From contig JAHFLI010000010.1 in assembly GCA_023255615.1 (NCBI GenBank), forward strand, positions 1-12,978: a stretch of 12,978 bases of DNA, in the 5' to 3' direction. The position numbers were made by a program, and so were the translations under genes. The notes beneath the pieces were generated by a model, which saw nothing but the letters and a program-made list of their open reading frames with translations, made no database searches and had not been told where the DNA came from. The stretch is from Candidatus Woesearchaeota archaeon. Its GTDB lineage: Archaea > Nanobdellota > Nanobdellia > Woesearchaeales > JACQSR01. Positions 7,755 to 12,978 of the stretch are shown one piece after another. How positions within the stretch are numbered: position 1 is the stretch's first letter; the number at the start of each line of letters is the position of its first letter.

Positions 7755-8186
7755 TTAAATGGTTCCCTTAATAGTATCTTTAATGATCGCAGGGCAAATC
7801 CTTCTCACGCCCTCAATGTGTTTGATCGTATTGCTGATTTCATTCAGATGCTCGGAATCACGTGCCCAAATTTTAAGCATGAACATGTGATCTCCGGTAG
7901 AAGATGCCATATATTTTACTTCATCTATTTTTTTCAATTGTTTTGCGACATCGAAAAAATATTCTGAATCAACATCGACGCCGACTAATGCGATATTCCC
8001 GAAACCTAATTTTGAATGATCAACGACAAGAGAATATTGTTTTATCACGCCATCATTCTGAAGATTTTCTACTCGCTTACGTATTGCAGATTCCGACAGA
8101 TTCAGCTTTCGCGCAATTTCCATGTACGGAGTTCTTGCATTTTCAGAAAGTTCTTCAATAATCCGTAAACTGACCATATCAAGCAT
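7755..8186 (-). CDS. Lrp/AsnC-family transcription regulator (143 aa)
   Basis: A winged helix-turn-helix occupies about residues 5-50 (MEIARKLNLSESAIRKRV, then NLQNDGVIKQYSLVVD). A RAM domain follows, about 65-138, with the STGDHMFM loop at 96-103. It is typical of archaeal Lrp proteins and close to the family's usual length of about 140-150 residues. The TATA box at 8209-8217 puts the transcription start at the ATG at 8186, so the message is probably leaderless. Another in-frame ATG lies three codons inside. It shares only the family with the Lrp gene at 6331; the two sequences differ widely, so they are not a recent duplication. Its place upstream of the iron permease promoter leaves open whether it controls that gene. 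Confidence 0.9.
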   Translation of the reverse strand: MLDMVSLRIIEELSENARTPYMEIARKLNLSESAIRKRVENLQNDGVIKQYSLVVDHSKLGFGNIALVGVDVDSEYFFDVAKQLKKIDEVKYMASSTGDHMFMLKIWARDSEHLNEISNTIKHIEGVRRICPAIIKDTIKGTI

Positions 8187-8208
8187 AGAAAAGAAGAGTT
8201 TTTCAAGG

Positions 8209-8217
8209 TATATAAAG
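8209..8217 (-). promoter_or_regulatory. TATA box of the second Lrp/AsnC gene
   Basis: CTTTATATA on the minus strand, centred about 26 bases before the ATG at 8186, as expected for a leaderless transcript. It lies within 25 bases of the stop of the YjdF-like gene, so this gene has its own promoter. Confidence 0.6.
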
Positions 8218-8232
8218 ATAGTGCTTCAAGAA

Positions 8233-8865
8233 TTAGTTTTGTTTTTTTCGGGTGTAATAGAAGATTCCCAATGATGAAACCACATTACCCAGCAATGCAA
8301 ATGCCATATCTTTTTGAGTATCCCATACGTCACCTTGGACGCCAATATACGCAATGCCTAAATCTCCACCGAAAATAAGCGCTGCACCCCATTCAATTAA
8401 TTCATACGCAAGGCTGCAGGTTGCGATAATGGTTAAAGGAAGAAAAAAGCTCCAGAAGCCCCGTAATTTTATTTTTGTAATCAATACCTCTCTCAGAGGA
8501 TACACCATGAAAAATCCAAACATAAAATGAACAAACCGATCATAATGATTTCTCATAAAACCGAAATAACTATTAATGCTCACCCCAAAAAAAGATTGAA
8601 ACCAATCTTCATACGGGACATTTGAATAGGTATAATGAGCCCCAATGGTATGAAAGAGAAGAAAAATAAAAATGAAAGTATACGAGAGATTACTTAACCG
8701 CAAAGATCGATATGTCGAGATCAAAAAACACAAGAATAATGCAGTCAACACATTTTCTAAAATAAAGTCCTTCAAAAACAACGGATGAAATGCAGTAATC
8801 ACGAAAAAACCTAAAAAAAGAATCAAAAGGGCAAGAGGATACTGTTTGCTCCGAAACCATCTCAT
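8233..8865 (-). CDS. YjdF/DUF2238-family membrane protein (210 aa)
   Basis: A small polytopic membrane protein with spans near 11-27, 36-51, 61-77, 112-128, 138-157 and 188-205. The conserved family motifs are HTIGAHYTY (72-80), NHYDRFVH (106-113), YELIEW (154-159) and QGDVWDTQKDM (177-187). The many conserved acidic, His and Trp residues within or beside membrane spans suggest a transport or enzymatic role, but the family has no settled function to my knowledge. The full expected length is present. The ATG at 8865 is preceded by GGAGAAATGGATC, a usable ribosome binding site, and by a TATA-like box about 25 bases away. It is divergent from the pilus-platform gene. Confidence 0.85.
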   Translation of the reverse strand: MRWFRSKQYPLALLILFLGFFVITAFHPLFLKDFILENVLTALFLCFLISTYRSLRLSNLSYTFIFIFLLFHTIGAHYTYSNVPYEDWFQSFFGVSINSYFGFMRNHYDRFVHFMFGFFMVYPLREVLITKIKLRGFWSFFLPLTIIATCSLAYELIEWGAALIFGGDLGIAYIGVQGDVWDTQKDMAFALLGNVVSSLGIFYYTRKKQN

Positions 8866-8883
8866 GATCCATTTCTCCGTTGT

Positions 8884-8896
8884 TAAGTATAAATAG
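8884..8896 (-). promoter_or_regulatory. TATA-like promoter of the YjdF-like gene
   Basis: CTATTTATACTTA on the minus strand, centred about 25 bases before the ATG at 8865. This predicts a very short leader or none, although a GGAGA ribosome site is present, so the true start of transcription may lie somewhat upstream. Confidence 0.45.
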
Positions 8897-8909
8897 ATTT
8901 TGTAACAAC

Positions 8910-8919
8910 CTTTATATAC
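8910..8919 (+). promoter_or_regulatory. TATA box of the pilus-platform gene
   Basis: CTTTATATAC at this position predicts a start near 8940, a leader of about 15 bases containing AAGAGG just before the ATG at 8955. Confidence 0.65.
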
Positions 8920-8954
8920 CTTCTACAAGAAGAGAAAACCAAAAAAGAGGTCAT

Positions 8955-11120
8955 ATGCCAGACGAGATTGTTGATCGAGATTTATTGCTCAAATATAAGA
9001 CTCGGCTAGAAGCGGAATTAGGCGCCAAATCCTTGCCGCCCTCAAAAATAATCTATTCAAAGGAATACCAGGATTTTAGAAAAGAAATTCTCTCGCCCCA
9101 CCTTTCATTGTACGAAAAACTCTGTGAACTTTTTGCAAAAATTAACATCAAGCCCTCCAAGAAGAGAGAACTGGAATTACTGGAGGCCATCGAGATGTGT
9201 CATCTGCAGGTTTCTCCCGCCGGTGTGATTGGCTTCAGCTTTATCACTCCTATTTTTTTTGGTCTTATTCTCTCGATGATTTTTTGGGCTATTTCTGGTG
9301 CTTTTTTCTTTGTCTATTTTTTTATGGGAATCTCTCTGATTCTGATCGGTCCACTGGGAAAGCTTCCTGATTTTTTGGCAACGACATGGCGATTACGAGC
9401 ATCTAACCAGATGATTTTGTGCGTGTTCTATGTCGTTACGTATATGCGTCACACCTCAAATATAGAACTGGCTTTAGATTTTGCTGCTGAGCATTTAAGT
9501 CCGCCGTTATCTCTTGATCTCAAGAAAGTATTATGGGATGTTGAAACGGAGAAATATTCCACTGTCAAAGAATCTCTTGAAGCGTATTTGAAAACATGGA
9601 AGACCTTTAACATCGAATTTATTGAAGCATTCCATATGATTGAATCGTCGCTCTATGAGGGTTCAGAAGAAAAACGTCTCGGCGCCTTAGACAAAGGATT
9701 GGATTTAATTCTTGATGAAACATATGAAAAAATGTTGCACTATGCCCACAATCTCAAATCTCCTATTACGATGTTGCATATGCTCGGTATTATTCTTCCC
9801 ATTTTAGGATTAGTGATTCTCCCTCTTGTAGTCAGCTTTATTCCAGAAATAAAGTGGTATCATTTAGCGACAATATACAATCTATTCCTTCCTCTTCTCG
9901 TGTATTTCATGGGAAAAAAAATTTTAGCGACACGACCAACGGGATATGGAGAAACAGACATCTCGGAAGATAATCCTCAACTTAAAAAATATAGGAACGT
10001 ATTATTTACAATCGGAAAAACGGAGGTGAAAATAAATCCTCTTTACATTAGCGTGTTTATCTTCATGGTATTATTCACCATCGGCATTCTCCCCATTATT
10101 CTCCATGCATTACATTTCCCAGACATTGGTTGGGGAAAAGTAGACAAGACAAGCTCGTGTGGATTTAGTTTTTGTTTCTTAGGGTATGAAGAAGATCGAG
10201 AGAACCCGGGGCAGGAGATTGGTCCGTTCGGAATCGGCGCAGGTATTTTGAGTATGAGCCTCACATTAGCATTTGGTCTTTCTCTTGGAATGTATTACAA
10301 ACTCAAATCTCAAAACATTATCAAAATTCGTGAAGAGTCGAGACGATTGGAAGAAGAATTTGCCGGTGCATTATTTCAGCTCGGTAATAGACTGGGAGAT
10401 GGGATTCCCACTGAAATGGCCGTCGGTCGAGTTGCTGAAACGATGGAAGGAACAACGTCAGGAAAATTTTTTGAGTTAGTGAGCAACAACATTCGTCGAA
10501 TTGGGATGTCTGTCGAAGAAGCAATCTTTAATCCAAAATATGGTGCGTTGACGTATTTTCCTTCGAAGGTTATCGAGAGTTCTATGAAAGTATTGACGGA
10601 ATCCGTTAAAAAAGGACCGGCTGTTGCTGCACAAGCATTGATTAATGTATCGAAATATATTAAAGAAATTCATCGAGTGAATGAGCGATTAAAGGATTTG
10701 CTCGCTGATGTAATTTCATCGATGAGATCCCAAATTAAATTTCTTGCACCAGTGATTTCTGGAATTGTGATCGGTATTACGGCAATGATTACTAATATTC
10801 TTGGAAAACTCGGCGGACAATTGGGACAATTTAATACGGGACAATCAAATCTCGGTGCATTGAAAAATATTCCCAACATTCTGGGAGGTCGCGGTATTCC
10901 TGCCTATTACTTTCAAATCATGGTCGGAGTGTATGTTGTTCAGATTGTCTGGATCCTTACTATTCTCACCAATGGAATTGAAAATGGTTCCGATAATTTA
11001 AATGAACGGTATGAACTCGGCATAAATTTAATTCGGAGCACGATCATGTATATCATTGTCGCAGGGACTGTAACCCTTTTGTTCTCGATTATTGCAAATA
11101 ATATTCTGCCCAAGGCGTAA
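8955..11120 (+). CDS. ArlJ/TadC-type archaeal pilus or archaellum platform protein (721 aa, T2SF family)
   Basis: This is a large membrane platform protein with two type II secretion F (T2SF) domains. The first spans about 150-325 (cytoplasmic helices LALDFAAEHLSPPLSLDLKK and KRLGALDKGLDLILDETY, then two spans) and the second about 465-620 (ALFQLGNRLGDGIPTEMAV, FFELVSNNIRRIGMSVEEAI, then a span). About nine spans: 92-112, 115-134, 272-293, 304-321, 363-385, 424-447, 596-616, 655-674, 693-715. Such proteins sit under the pilus and couple an ATPase to filament assembly. No ATPase or pilin gene is in the window, so it stands alone here. A Cys pair (402, 407) lies in the loop 386-423. The ATG at 8955 has a ribosome site (AAGAGG); the open frame upstream to 8880 runs through the promoter and is not used. 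Confidence 0.9.
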   Translation: MPDEIVDRDLLLKYKTRLEAELGAKSLPPSKIIYSKEYQDFRKEILSPHLSLYEKLCELFAKINIKPSKKRELELLEAIEMCHLQVSPAGVIGFSFITPIFFGLILSMIFWAISGAFFFVYFFMGISLILIGPLGKLPDFLATTWRLRASNQMILCVFYVVTYMRHTSNIELALDFAAEHLSPPLSLDLKKVLWDVETEKYSTVKESLEAYLKTWKTFNIEFIEAFHMIESSLYEGSEEKRLGALDKGLDLILDETYEKMLHYAHNLKSPITMLHMLGIILPILGLVILPLVVSFIPEIKWYHLATIYNLFLPLLVYFMGKKILATRPTGYGETDISEDNPQLKKYRNVLFTIGKTEVKINPLYISVFIFMVLFTIGILPIILHALHFPDIGWGKVDKTSSCGFSFCFLGYEEDRENPGQEIGPFGIGAGILSMSLTLAFGLSLGMYYKLKSQNIIKIREESRRLEEEFAGALFQLGNRLGDGIPTEMAVGRVAETMEGTTSGKFFELVSNNIRRIGMSVEEAIFNPKYGALTYFPSKVIESSMKVLTESVKKGPAVAAQALINVSKYIKEIHRVNERLKDLLADVISSMRSQIKFLAPVISGIVIGITAMITNILGKLGGQLGQFNTGQSNLGALKNIPNILGGRGIPAYYFQIMVGVYVVQIVWILTILTNGIENGSDNLNERYELGINLIRSTIMYIIVAGTVTLLFSIIANNILPKA

Positions 11121-11128
11121 GTGGGTTA

Positions 11129-11139
11129 TTTTTATAAAA
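11129..11139 (+). promoter_or_regulatory. TATA box of the hotdog-like gene
   Basis: TTTTTATAAAA centred about 26 bases before the ATG at 11160. It predicts a leaderless transcript and argues against the GTG at 11121, which would lie upstream of the box. Confidence 0.6.
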
Positions 11140-11159
11140 CAACACGCATTTCCGCGCGT

Positions 11160-11732
11160 ATGGTGTGTTTTAATTATACAGTGCAACCCAGTGACATTGA
11201 CCTCTATCGCCATTTTACCACACCAAGATATCCTTTTCTTCTCCAGAATGCATTGTTTGCCTCTCTCAACGGTATTCGACCATCGAATCTTTCCTTTGGT
11301 ACATTTCATTTAGAATTGAAGGGACAATTGAGAGGAGGAAATGCATTACAAATTGAAACATCAGAAGACGAAGGTCATTTCACTCAGAACATAATCTATG
11401 ACGGGAGGATAAGAACAACTGCGGTCTGGACTCCCGATCATCGAATAACCCTTTCCTTGAATAATGCGCTAGCGAATCATAGATACCAAAGAGAGATTGA
11501 TGTTTCGCAAAGTATTTTTCAAGATTTTCAAGAACCAAGCATGCCAGAATTAGGAATATATTTACTGACTGGAATGCATCACCATCATCTCTACTTTAGA
11601 CTTCTTCCGGATGGATTACCTAGCGGAATAGGTTTATTTGCAACAGAAGTATCATGGGATAAGCTGAGAGAAGTGGGACCAGGAAGATATACGGTTGAAT
11701 CTGTTGTTCATTATGTTGGTGGGAAAAAATGA
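11160..11732 (+). CDS. Hotdog-fold-like protein (possible thioesterase relative, 190 aa)
   Basis: The start reads MVCFNYTVQPSDIDLYRHFT, followed by TPRYPFLLQNALFASL. This resembles the first strand and central helix of hotdog (4HBT-type) thioesterases, which have V-x-x-S-D-x-D-x-x-x-H-x-x-x-x-R-Y. Later strands (FGTFHLELKGQLRGGNALQIETSED, then IIYDGRIRTTAVWT) fit the beta sheet with its G-x-x-L-x-I pattern. The domain would fill residues 4-92. The second half (about 93-190) has no family I recognise and includes four consecutive His (140-143). The usual catalytic residue cannot be named, so activity on acyl-CoA or acyl carriers is only a suggestion. Its stop overlaps the start of the next small gene (ATGA), pointing to joint expression. 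Alternative: an uncharacterised DPANN family with a hotdog-like start. Confidence 0.6.
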   Translation: MVCFNYTVQPSDIDLYRHFTTPRYPFLLQNALFASLNGIRPSNLSFGTFHLELKGQLRGGNALQIETSEDEGHFTQNIIYDGRIRTTAVWTPDHRITLSLNNALANHRYQREIDVSQSIFQDFQEPSMPELGIYLLTGMHHHHLYFRLLPDGLPSGIGLFATEVSWDKLREVGPGRYTVESVVHYVGGKK

Positions 11733-11875
11733 ATATGCATCATCAGCTATCAAATGCTGAAGGACCGGTTGCGTTCGCTGTAACGGAACACAAATTCGTC
11801 GATTTAACACAACAAAAAAGTGTTGATCCTCCGGTTGAATTAGAACAACGTCTTCTTTCTCAACGAGATCCATAA
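11729..11875 (+). CDS. Small hypothetical protein coupled to the hotdog-like gene (48 aa)
   Basis: The frame begins MNMHHQLSNAEGPVAFAVTE and ends QRLLSQRDP. It is soluble, mildly acidic in the second half, without membrane segment or known motif. The ATG overlaps the upstream stop as ATGA, and GGTGGG lies just before it, so translational coupling is likely. An in-frame Met two codons later is an alternative start. I do not recognise the family. The support is position and overlap only. Confidence 0.55.
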   Translation: MNMHHQLSNAEGPVAFAVTEHKFVDLTQQKSVDPPVELEQRLLSQRDP

Positions 11876-11892
11876 AAAAGTAATTCGAAAAG

Positions 11893-11912
11893 TGGGGTCG
11901 CTGGGAAACCCA
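11893..11912 (-). pseudogene. Displaced, damaged tRNA T-arm and acceptor 3' strand
   Basis: Plus strand tggggtcgctggga followed by aaccca. The same twenty bases occur in the 3' end of the tRNA-Phe at 12596-12619, where tttg stands between the two parts. The tRNA T-loop TTCAAAT is thus reduced to TTT, and no D-arm or anticodon arm precedes it, so it is a remnant. It bounds the endonuclease gene on the left as the intact copy does on the right. Four bases is the overhang length made by LAGLIDADG endonucleases, which may be the origin of the gap (inference). Confidence 0.8.
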
Positions 11913-11931
11913 CTGGACAGTTCTCCGTGAG

Positions 11932-11941
11932 GATTATAAAT
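11932..11941 (+). promoter_or_regulatory. TATA-like promoter of the endonuclease gene
   Basis: ATTATAAATC at this position, with a predicted start near 11962 and a leader of about nine bases before the ATG. No clear ribosome binding site is visible. Confidence 0.45.
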
Positions 11942-11970
11942 CACAATTAGTTATTCTGACTCAAATAAAA

Positions 11971-12627
11971 ATGAAATTAACAGAAAACTTAGCTGAATTA
12001 ATGGGTATTCTTTATGGTGATGGATATATGAATCATTATTCTAATGGCCATTATTTAATCGAAATTGCAGGTGATCAAGAAAAAGACCTTGAATATCATA
12101 AGACATTTATCTCCGGATTAGTGGAAGAATTATTCTTTGTGAAACCAAAACTAATCCTACGAAAAGATCAAAAGACTGTAATCACAAGAGTAAGTTCAAA
12201 GAAAATATTTCTCTTATTAGAAGAGTTAGGAATGCCAAAAGGGAAGAAGATAAAATTAATTGTCCCCTTATGGATCAAAAATAATTCGAAATTCTTCCTC
12301 TATTTCATCAGAGGCATTTACGACACCGATGGATCATTAATTCTCAGAAAAAGGCGCCAACACAGCATAAGTTTATCGCTGAAAAACAAAGAGCCCATAT
12401 TGGAAATTAAAGAATTTCTTGAAAACAAAGGTTATTTCTTATCGTTCGTTACAGAAGAAACATATGATAAAAGGGGTTTTAATTCTACTATGTTTTGTCT
12501 AAGAATCAATAGAAAGAAGATGATTAATTCGTTTTGGAAAGAAGTTGGTTCAAATAATCCCTATAAAATTGAAAAATTTAAGAAAATGGCGAGTATGGGG
12601 TCGCTGGGATTTGAACCCAGGAATTAG
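11971..12627 (+). CDS. LAGLIDADG homing endonuclease (218 aa), 3' end antisense to tRNA-Phe
   Basis: Two LAGLIDADG helices are present: LAELMGILYGDGYM (residues 7-20) and FLYFIRGIYDTDGSL (108-122). Each keeps its acidic residue (D17, D120), so a single chain with a complete active site is likely. The ~100-residue spacing fits a monomeric enzyme with pseudo-dimeric halves. Basic stretches (GKKIK, RKRRQ) suit DNA contact. It is free-standing, not in an intein or rRNA intron. The last ten residues (MGSLGFEPRN) are the antisense reading of the tRNA T-arm, so the gene's own coding sequence ended at about residue 208 and the stop is supplied by the tRNA gene. A partial tRNA 3' end repeat lies before it at 11893. 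It probably cuts tRNA genes at or near the 3' end; target specificity is inferred. Confidence 0.9.
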   Translation: MKLTENLAELMGILYGDGYMNHYSNGHYLIEIAGDQEKDLEYHKTFISGLVEELFFVKPKLILRKDQKTVITRVSSKKIFLLLEELGMPKGKKIKLIVPLWIKNNSKFFLYFIRGIYDTDGSLILRKRRQHSISLSLKNKEPILEIKEFLENKGYFLSFVTEETYDKRGFNSTMFCLRINRKKMINSFWKEVGSNNPYKIEKFKKMASMGSLGFEPRN

Positions 12628-12647
12628 GTCGTGCCTCGCCTGCACAT
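12623..12647 (-). other. Predicted tRNA-Phe intron 2, 25 nt, in the variable loop (46/47)
   Basis: Helix TAGG/CCTA flanked by 3-base bulges TG^A and AT^T, with inner helix GTGC/GCAC. Cutting at the second phosphate of each bulge leaves variable loop GTGTC, five bases as in typical tRNA-Phe. The inner helix is short and has an unpaired G on one side, so the motif is relaxed. Confidence 0.6.
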
Positions 12648-12656
12648 CACCTACGT

Positions 12657-12670
12657 GGCTGAAGAGAATT
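12657..12670 (-). other. tRNA-Phe intron 1, 14 nt, canonical position 37/38
   Basis: The intron is AATTCTCTTCAGCC. Fold: anticodon stem, 3-base bulge CC^A, four-pair helix CTGA/TCAG, 3-base bulge AG^A, then a loop. This is the bulge-helix-bulge form cut by archaeal splicing endonuclease, reduced to a bulge-helix-loop. Fourteen bases is near the lower limit for archaeal tRNA introns. Confidence 0.75.
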
Positions 12671-12724
12671 CTTCAGCGTAGTGCTCTCCCAGTCTGAGCT
12701 ACGATTCTGGTTTTATAAGCACGA

Positions 12725-12734
12725 ACTTATAACA
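12725..12734 (-). promoter_or_regulatory. TATA-like element before tRNA-Phe
   Basis: TGTTATAAGT on the minus strand, about 22 bases before the tRNA 5' end. A second TTATAAAA lies only a few bases before the tRNA, too close to act as its TATA box. The spacing would let transcription begin at or beside the mature 5' end. Confidence 0.4.
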
Positions 12735-12753
12735 TCCCCATTGAACCCAAACT

Positions 12754-12900
12754 TTGTCATCTCGGACTAAATTCCCGTTTAAATTACTTTCTATTAAGAT
12801 TAAGAATAAAGAATCCGTAGTACACTTTTATAACTGCATAGGAATTGATGATAAGCGGAAAAGAGAAAAACTAGAAAGCATTATTCAGACCATTAAATAA
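12754..12900 (+). pseudogene. Possible small ORF or gene remnant (48 codons, TTG start)
   Basis: An open frame runs from TTG to TAA and ends in a charged helix (IGIDDKRKREKLESIIQTIK). It has no ATG and no family I recognise. A TATA-like element at 12725-12734 is palindromic (TTATAA) and lies about 25 bases before the TTG, so it could serve both directions. It may equally be a chance frame or the tail of a lost gene. Low confidence. Confidence 0.25.
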
Positions 12901-12907
12901 GATCCAA

Positions 12908-12978
12908 TTATTCAATTTCTTCTTCATCGACAGACGGAGAAGAAGGCTTTCCTTTTTCGGTAACTTCCAATCGACCGT
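12908..12978 (-). CDS. C-terminal end of an unidentified protein (partial)
   Basis: The minus-strand frame enters at the window edge and reads GRLEVTEKGKPSSPSVDEEE, then I-E and TAA (12908-12910). This is a hydrophilic, acidic C-terminal tail with Pro/Ser, as often found at the end of a larger protein. Only 22 residues are visible, so no family can be given. Confidence 0.5.
   Translation of the reverse strand, partial: GRLEVTEKGKPSSPSVDEEEIE

Larger units (their letters stand above)
12596..12708 (-). tRNA. tRNA-Phe (GAA) with two introns and a mismatched acceptor stem
   Basis: Arms on the minus strand: D-stem GCTC/GAGC with loop AGACTGGGA, anticodon stem CTACG/CGTAG, T-stem CTGGG/CCCAG with loop TTCAAAT, discriminator A. 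The D-arm matches my recollection of haloarchaeal tRNA-Phe. The anticodon loop is 21 nt; removing 14 nt after G37 leaves CTGAAGA, anticodon GAA. The variable region is 30 nt; removing 25 nt leaves GTGTC. The mature length would be 74. The acceptor strands AGAATCG and CGACCCC pair at only four of seven positions; pairs 1-72, 3-70 and 4-69 are A-C. CCA is not encoded. The endonuclease gene overlaps the 3' end antisense. Either an unusual functional gene or a chimera damaged by the neighbouring mobile unit. Confidence 0.8.

Noticed and set aside
8880..8954. A longer platform-protein start at the TTG at 8880
   Set aside because: The extra 25 codons run through the TATA box at 8910-8919; the ATG at 8955 has a ribosome binding site and the right leader length.
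11121..11159. GTG start of the hotdog-like protein directly after the platform-protein stop
   Set aside because: The TATA box at 11129-11139 lies downstream of the GTG and points to the ATG at 11160.
8955..11732. An archaellum or pilus operon
   Set aside because: No ATPase, pilin or peptidase gene follows the platform gene, and the next gene has its own TATA box.
11893..11950. A complete second tRNA or a C/D box guide RNA beside the endonuclease
   Set aside because: Only the T-arm/acceptor part is present and its loop is broken. The GTGAGGA and CTGA segments are poor matches to boxes C and D.
12595..12627. MGSLGFEPRN as a genuine functional tail of the endonuclease
   Set aside because: It is the antisense reading of the tRNA T-arm and acceptor strand; such tails arise wherever a frame runs into a tRNA 3' end.
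12596..12708. A long-variable-arm (Leu/Ser) tRNA instead of an intron-bearing tRNA-Phe
   Set aside because: The 30-base variable region is too long for a normal class II arm, the anticodon loop also needs a 14-base removal, and the D-arm and anticodon GAA are those of tRNA-Phe.
1..12978. CRISPR array, integrase or insertion sequence
   Set aside because: No regularly spaced repeats, no recombinase or transposase reading frames and no terminal inverted repeats were seen on either strand.

Overview
The window looks archaeal, most like a DPANN-type genome (Woesearchaeota/Pacearchaeota-like); this assignment is an inference. The support is: AT-rich DNA, archaeal TATA boxes (TTTATATA-like) about 25 bases before most starts, several apparently leaderless genes, a tRNA with bulge-helix-bulge (BHB) introns, an ArlJ/TadC-type pilus platform protein, two Lrp/AsnC regulators, and a large Asn/Thr-rich surface protein with LamG and Ig-like regions of a kind common in those lineages.

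Layout. Bases 1-4506 (minus) hold the first 1502 codons of a giant membrane-anchored surface protein whose C-terminus lies beyond the window. It is preceded, with an ATGA overlap, by a 49-residue ribbon-helix-helix-like gene (4503-4652) whose leader carries three 9-bp direct repeats. A bacterial-style type I glutamine synthetase (4777-6204, minus) is divergent from an Lrp/AsnC regulator (6331-6804, plus). That regulator converges, with overlapping stop codons, on an FTR1/EfeU iron permease (6801-7646, minus). A second Lrp/AsnC gene (7755-8186, minus) and a YjdF/DUF2238 membrane protein (8233-8865, minus) follow. The YjdF gene is divergent from a 721-residue ArlJ/TadC-type platform protein (8955-11120, plus). 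Next come a hotdog-like protein (11160-11732) and a coupled 48-residue protein (11729-11875).

The right end (11876-12978) is the most unusual part. A LAGLIDADG homing endonuclease gene (11971-12627, plus) runs antisense into the 3' end of a tRNA-Phe gene (12596-12708, minus). A second, damaged copy of the tRNA T-arm and acceptor strand lies on the far side of the endonuclease (11893-11912). It lacks exactly four bases of the T-loop. The tRNA can be folded only if two introns are removed (14 nt at 37/38 and 25 nt at 46/47), and its acceptor stem still has three A-C mismatches. This resembles a small mobile unit that uses tRNA 3' ends.

How the genes may work together. The glutamine synthetase and the divergent Lrp gene form a plausible nitrogen/amino-acid control pair. 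The small ribbon-helix-helix protein probably controls its own transcription and that of the surface protein. A nine-C tract inside the surface protein could switch its distal LamG domain on or off, because either one-base slip gives a stop within about ten codons. No CRISPR array, rRNA or classical transposase was seen.
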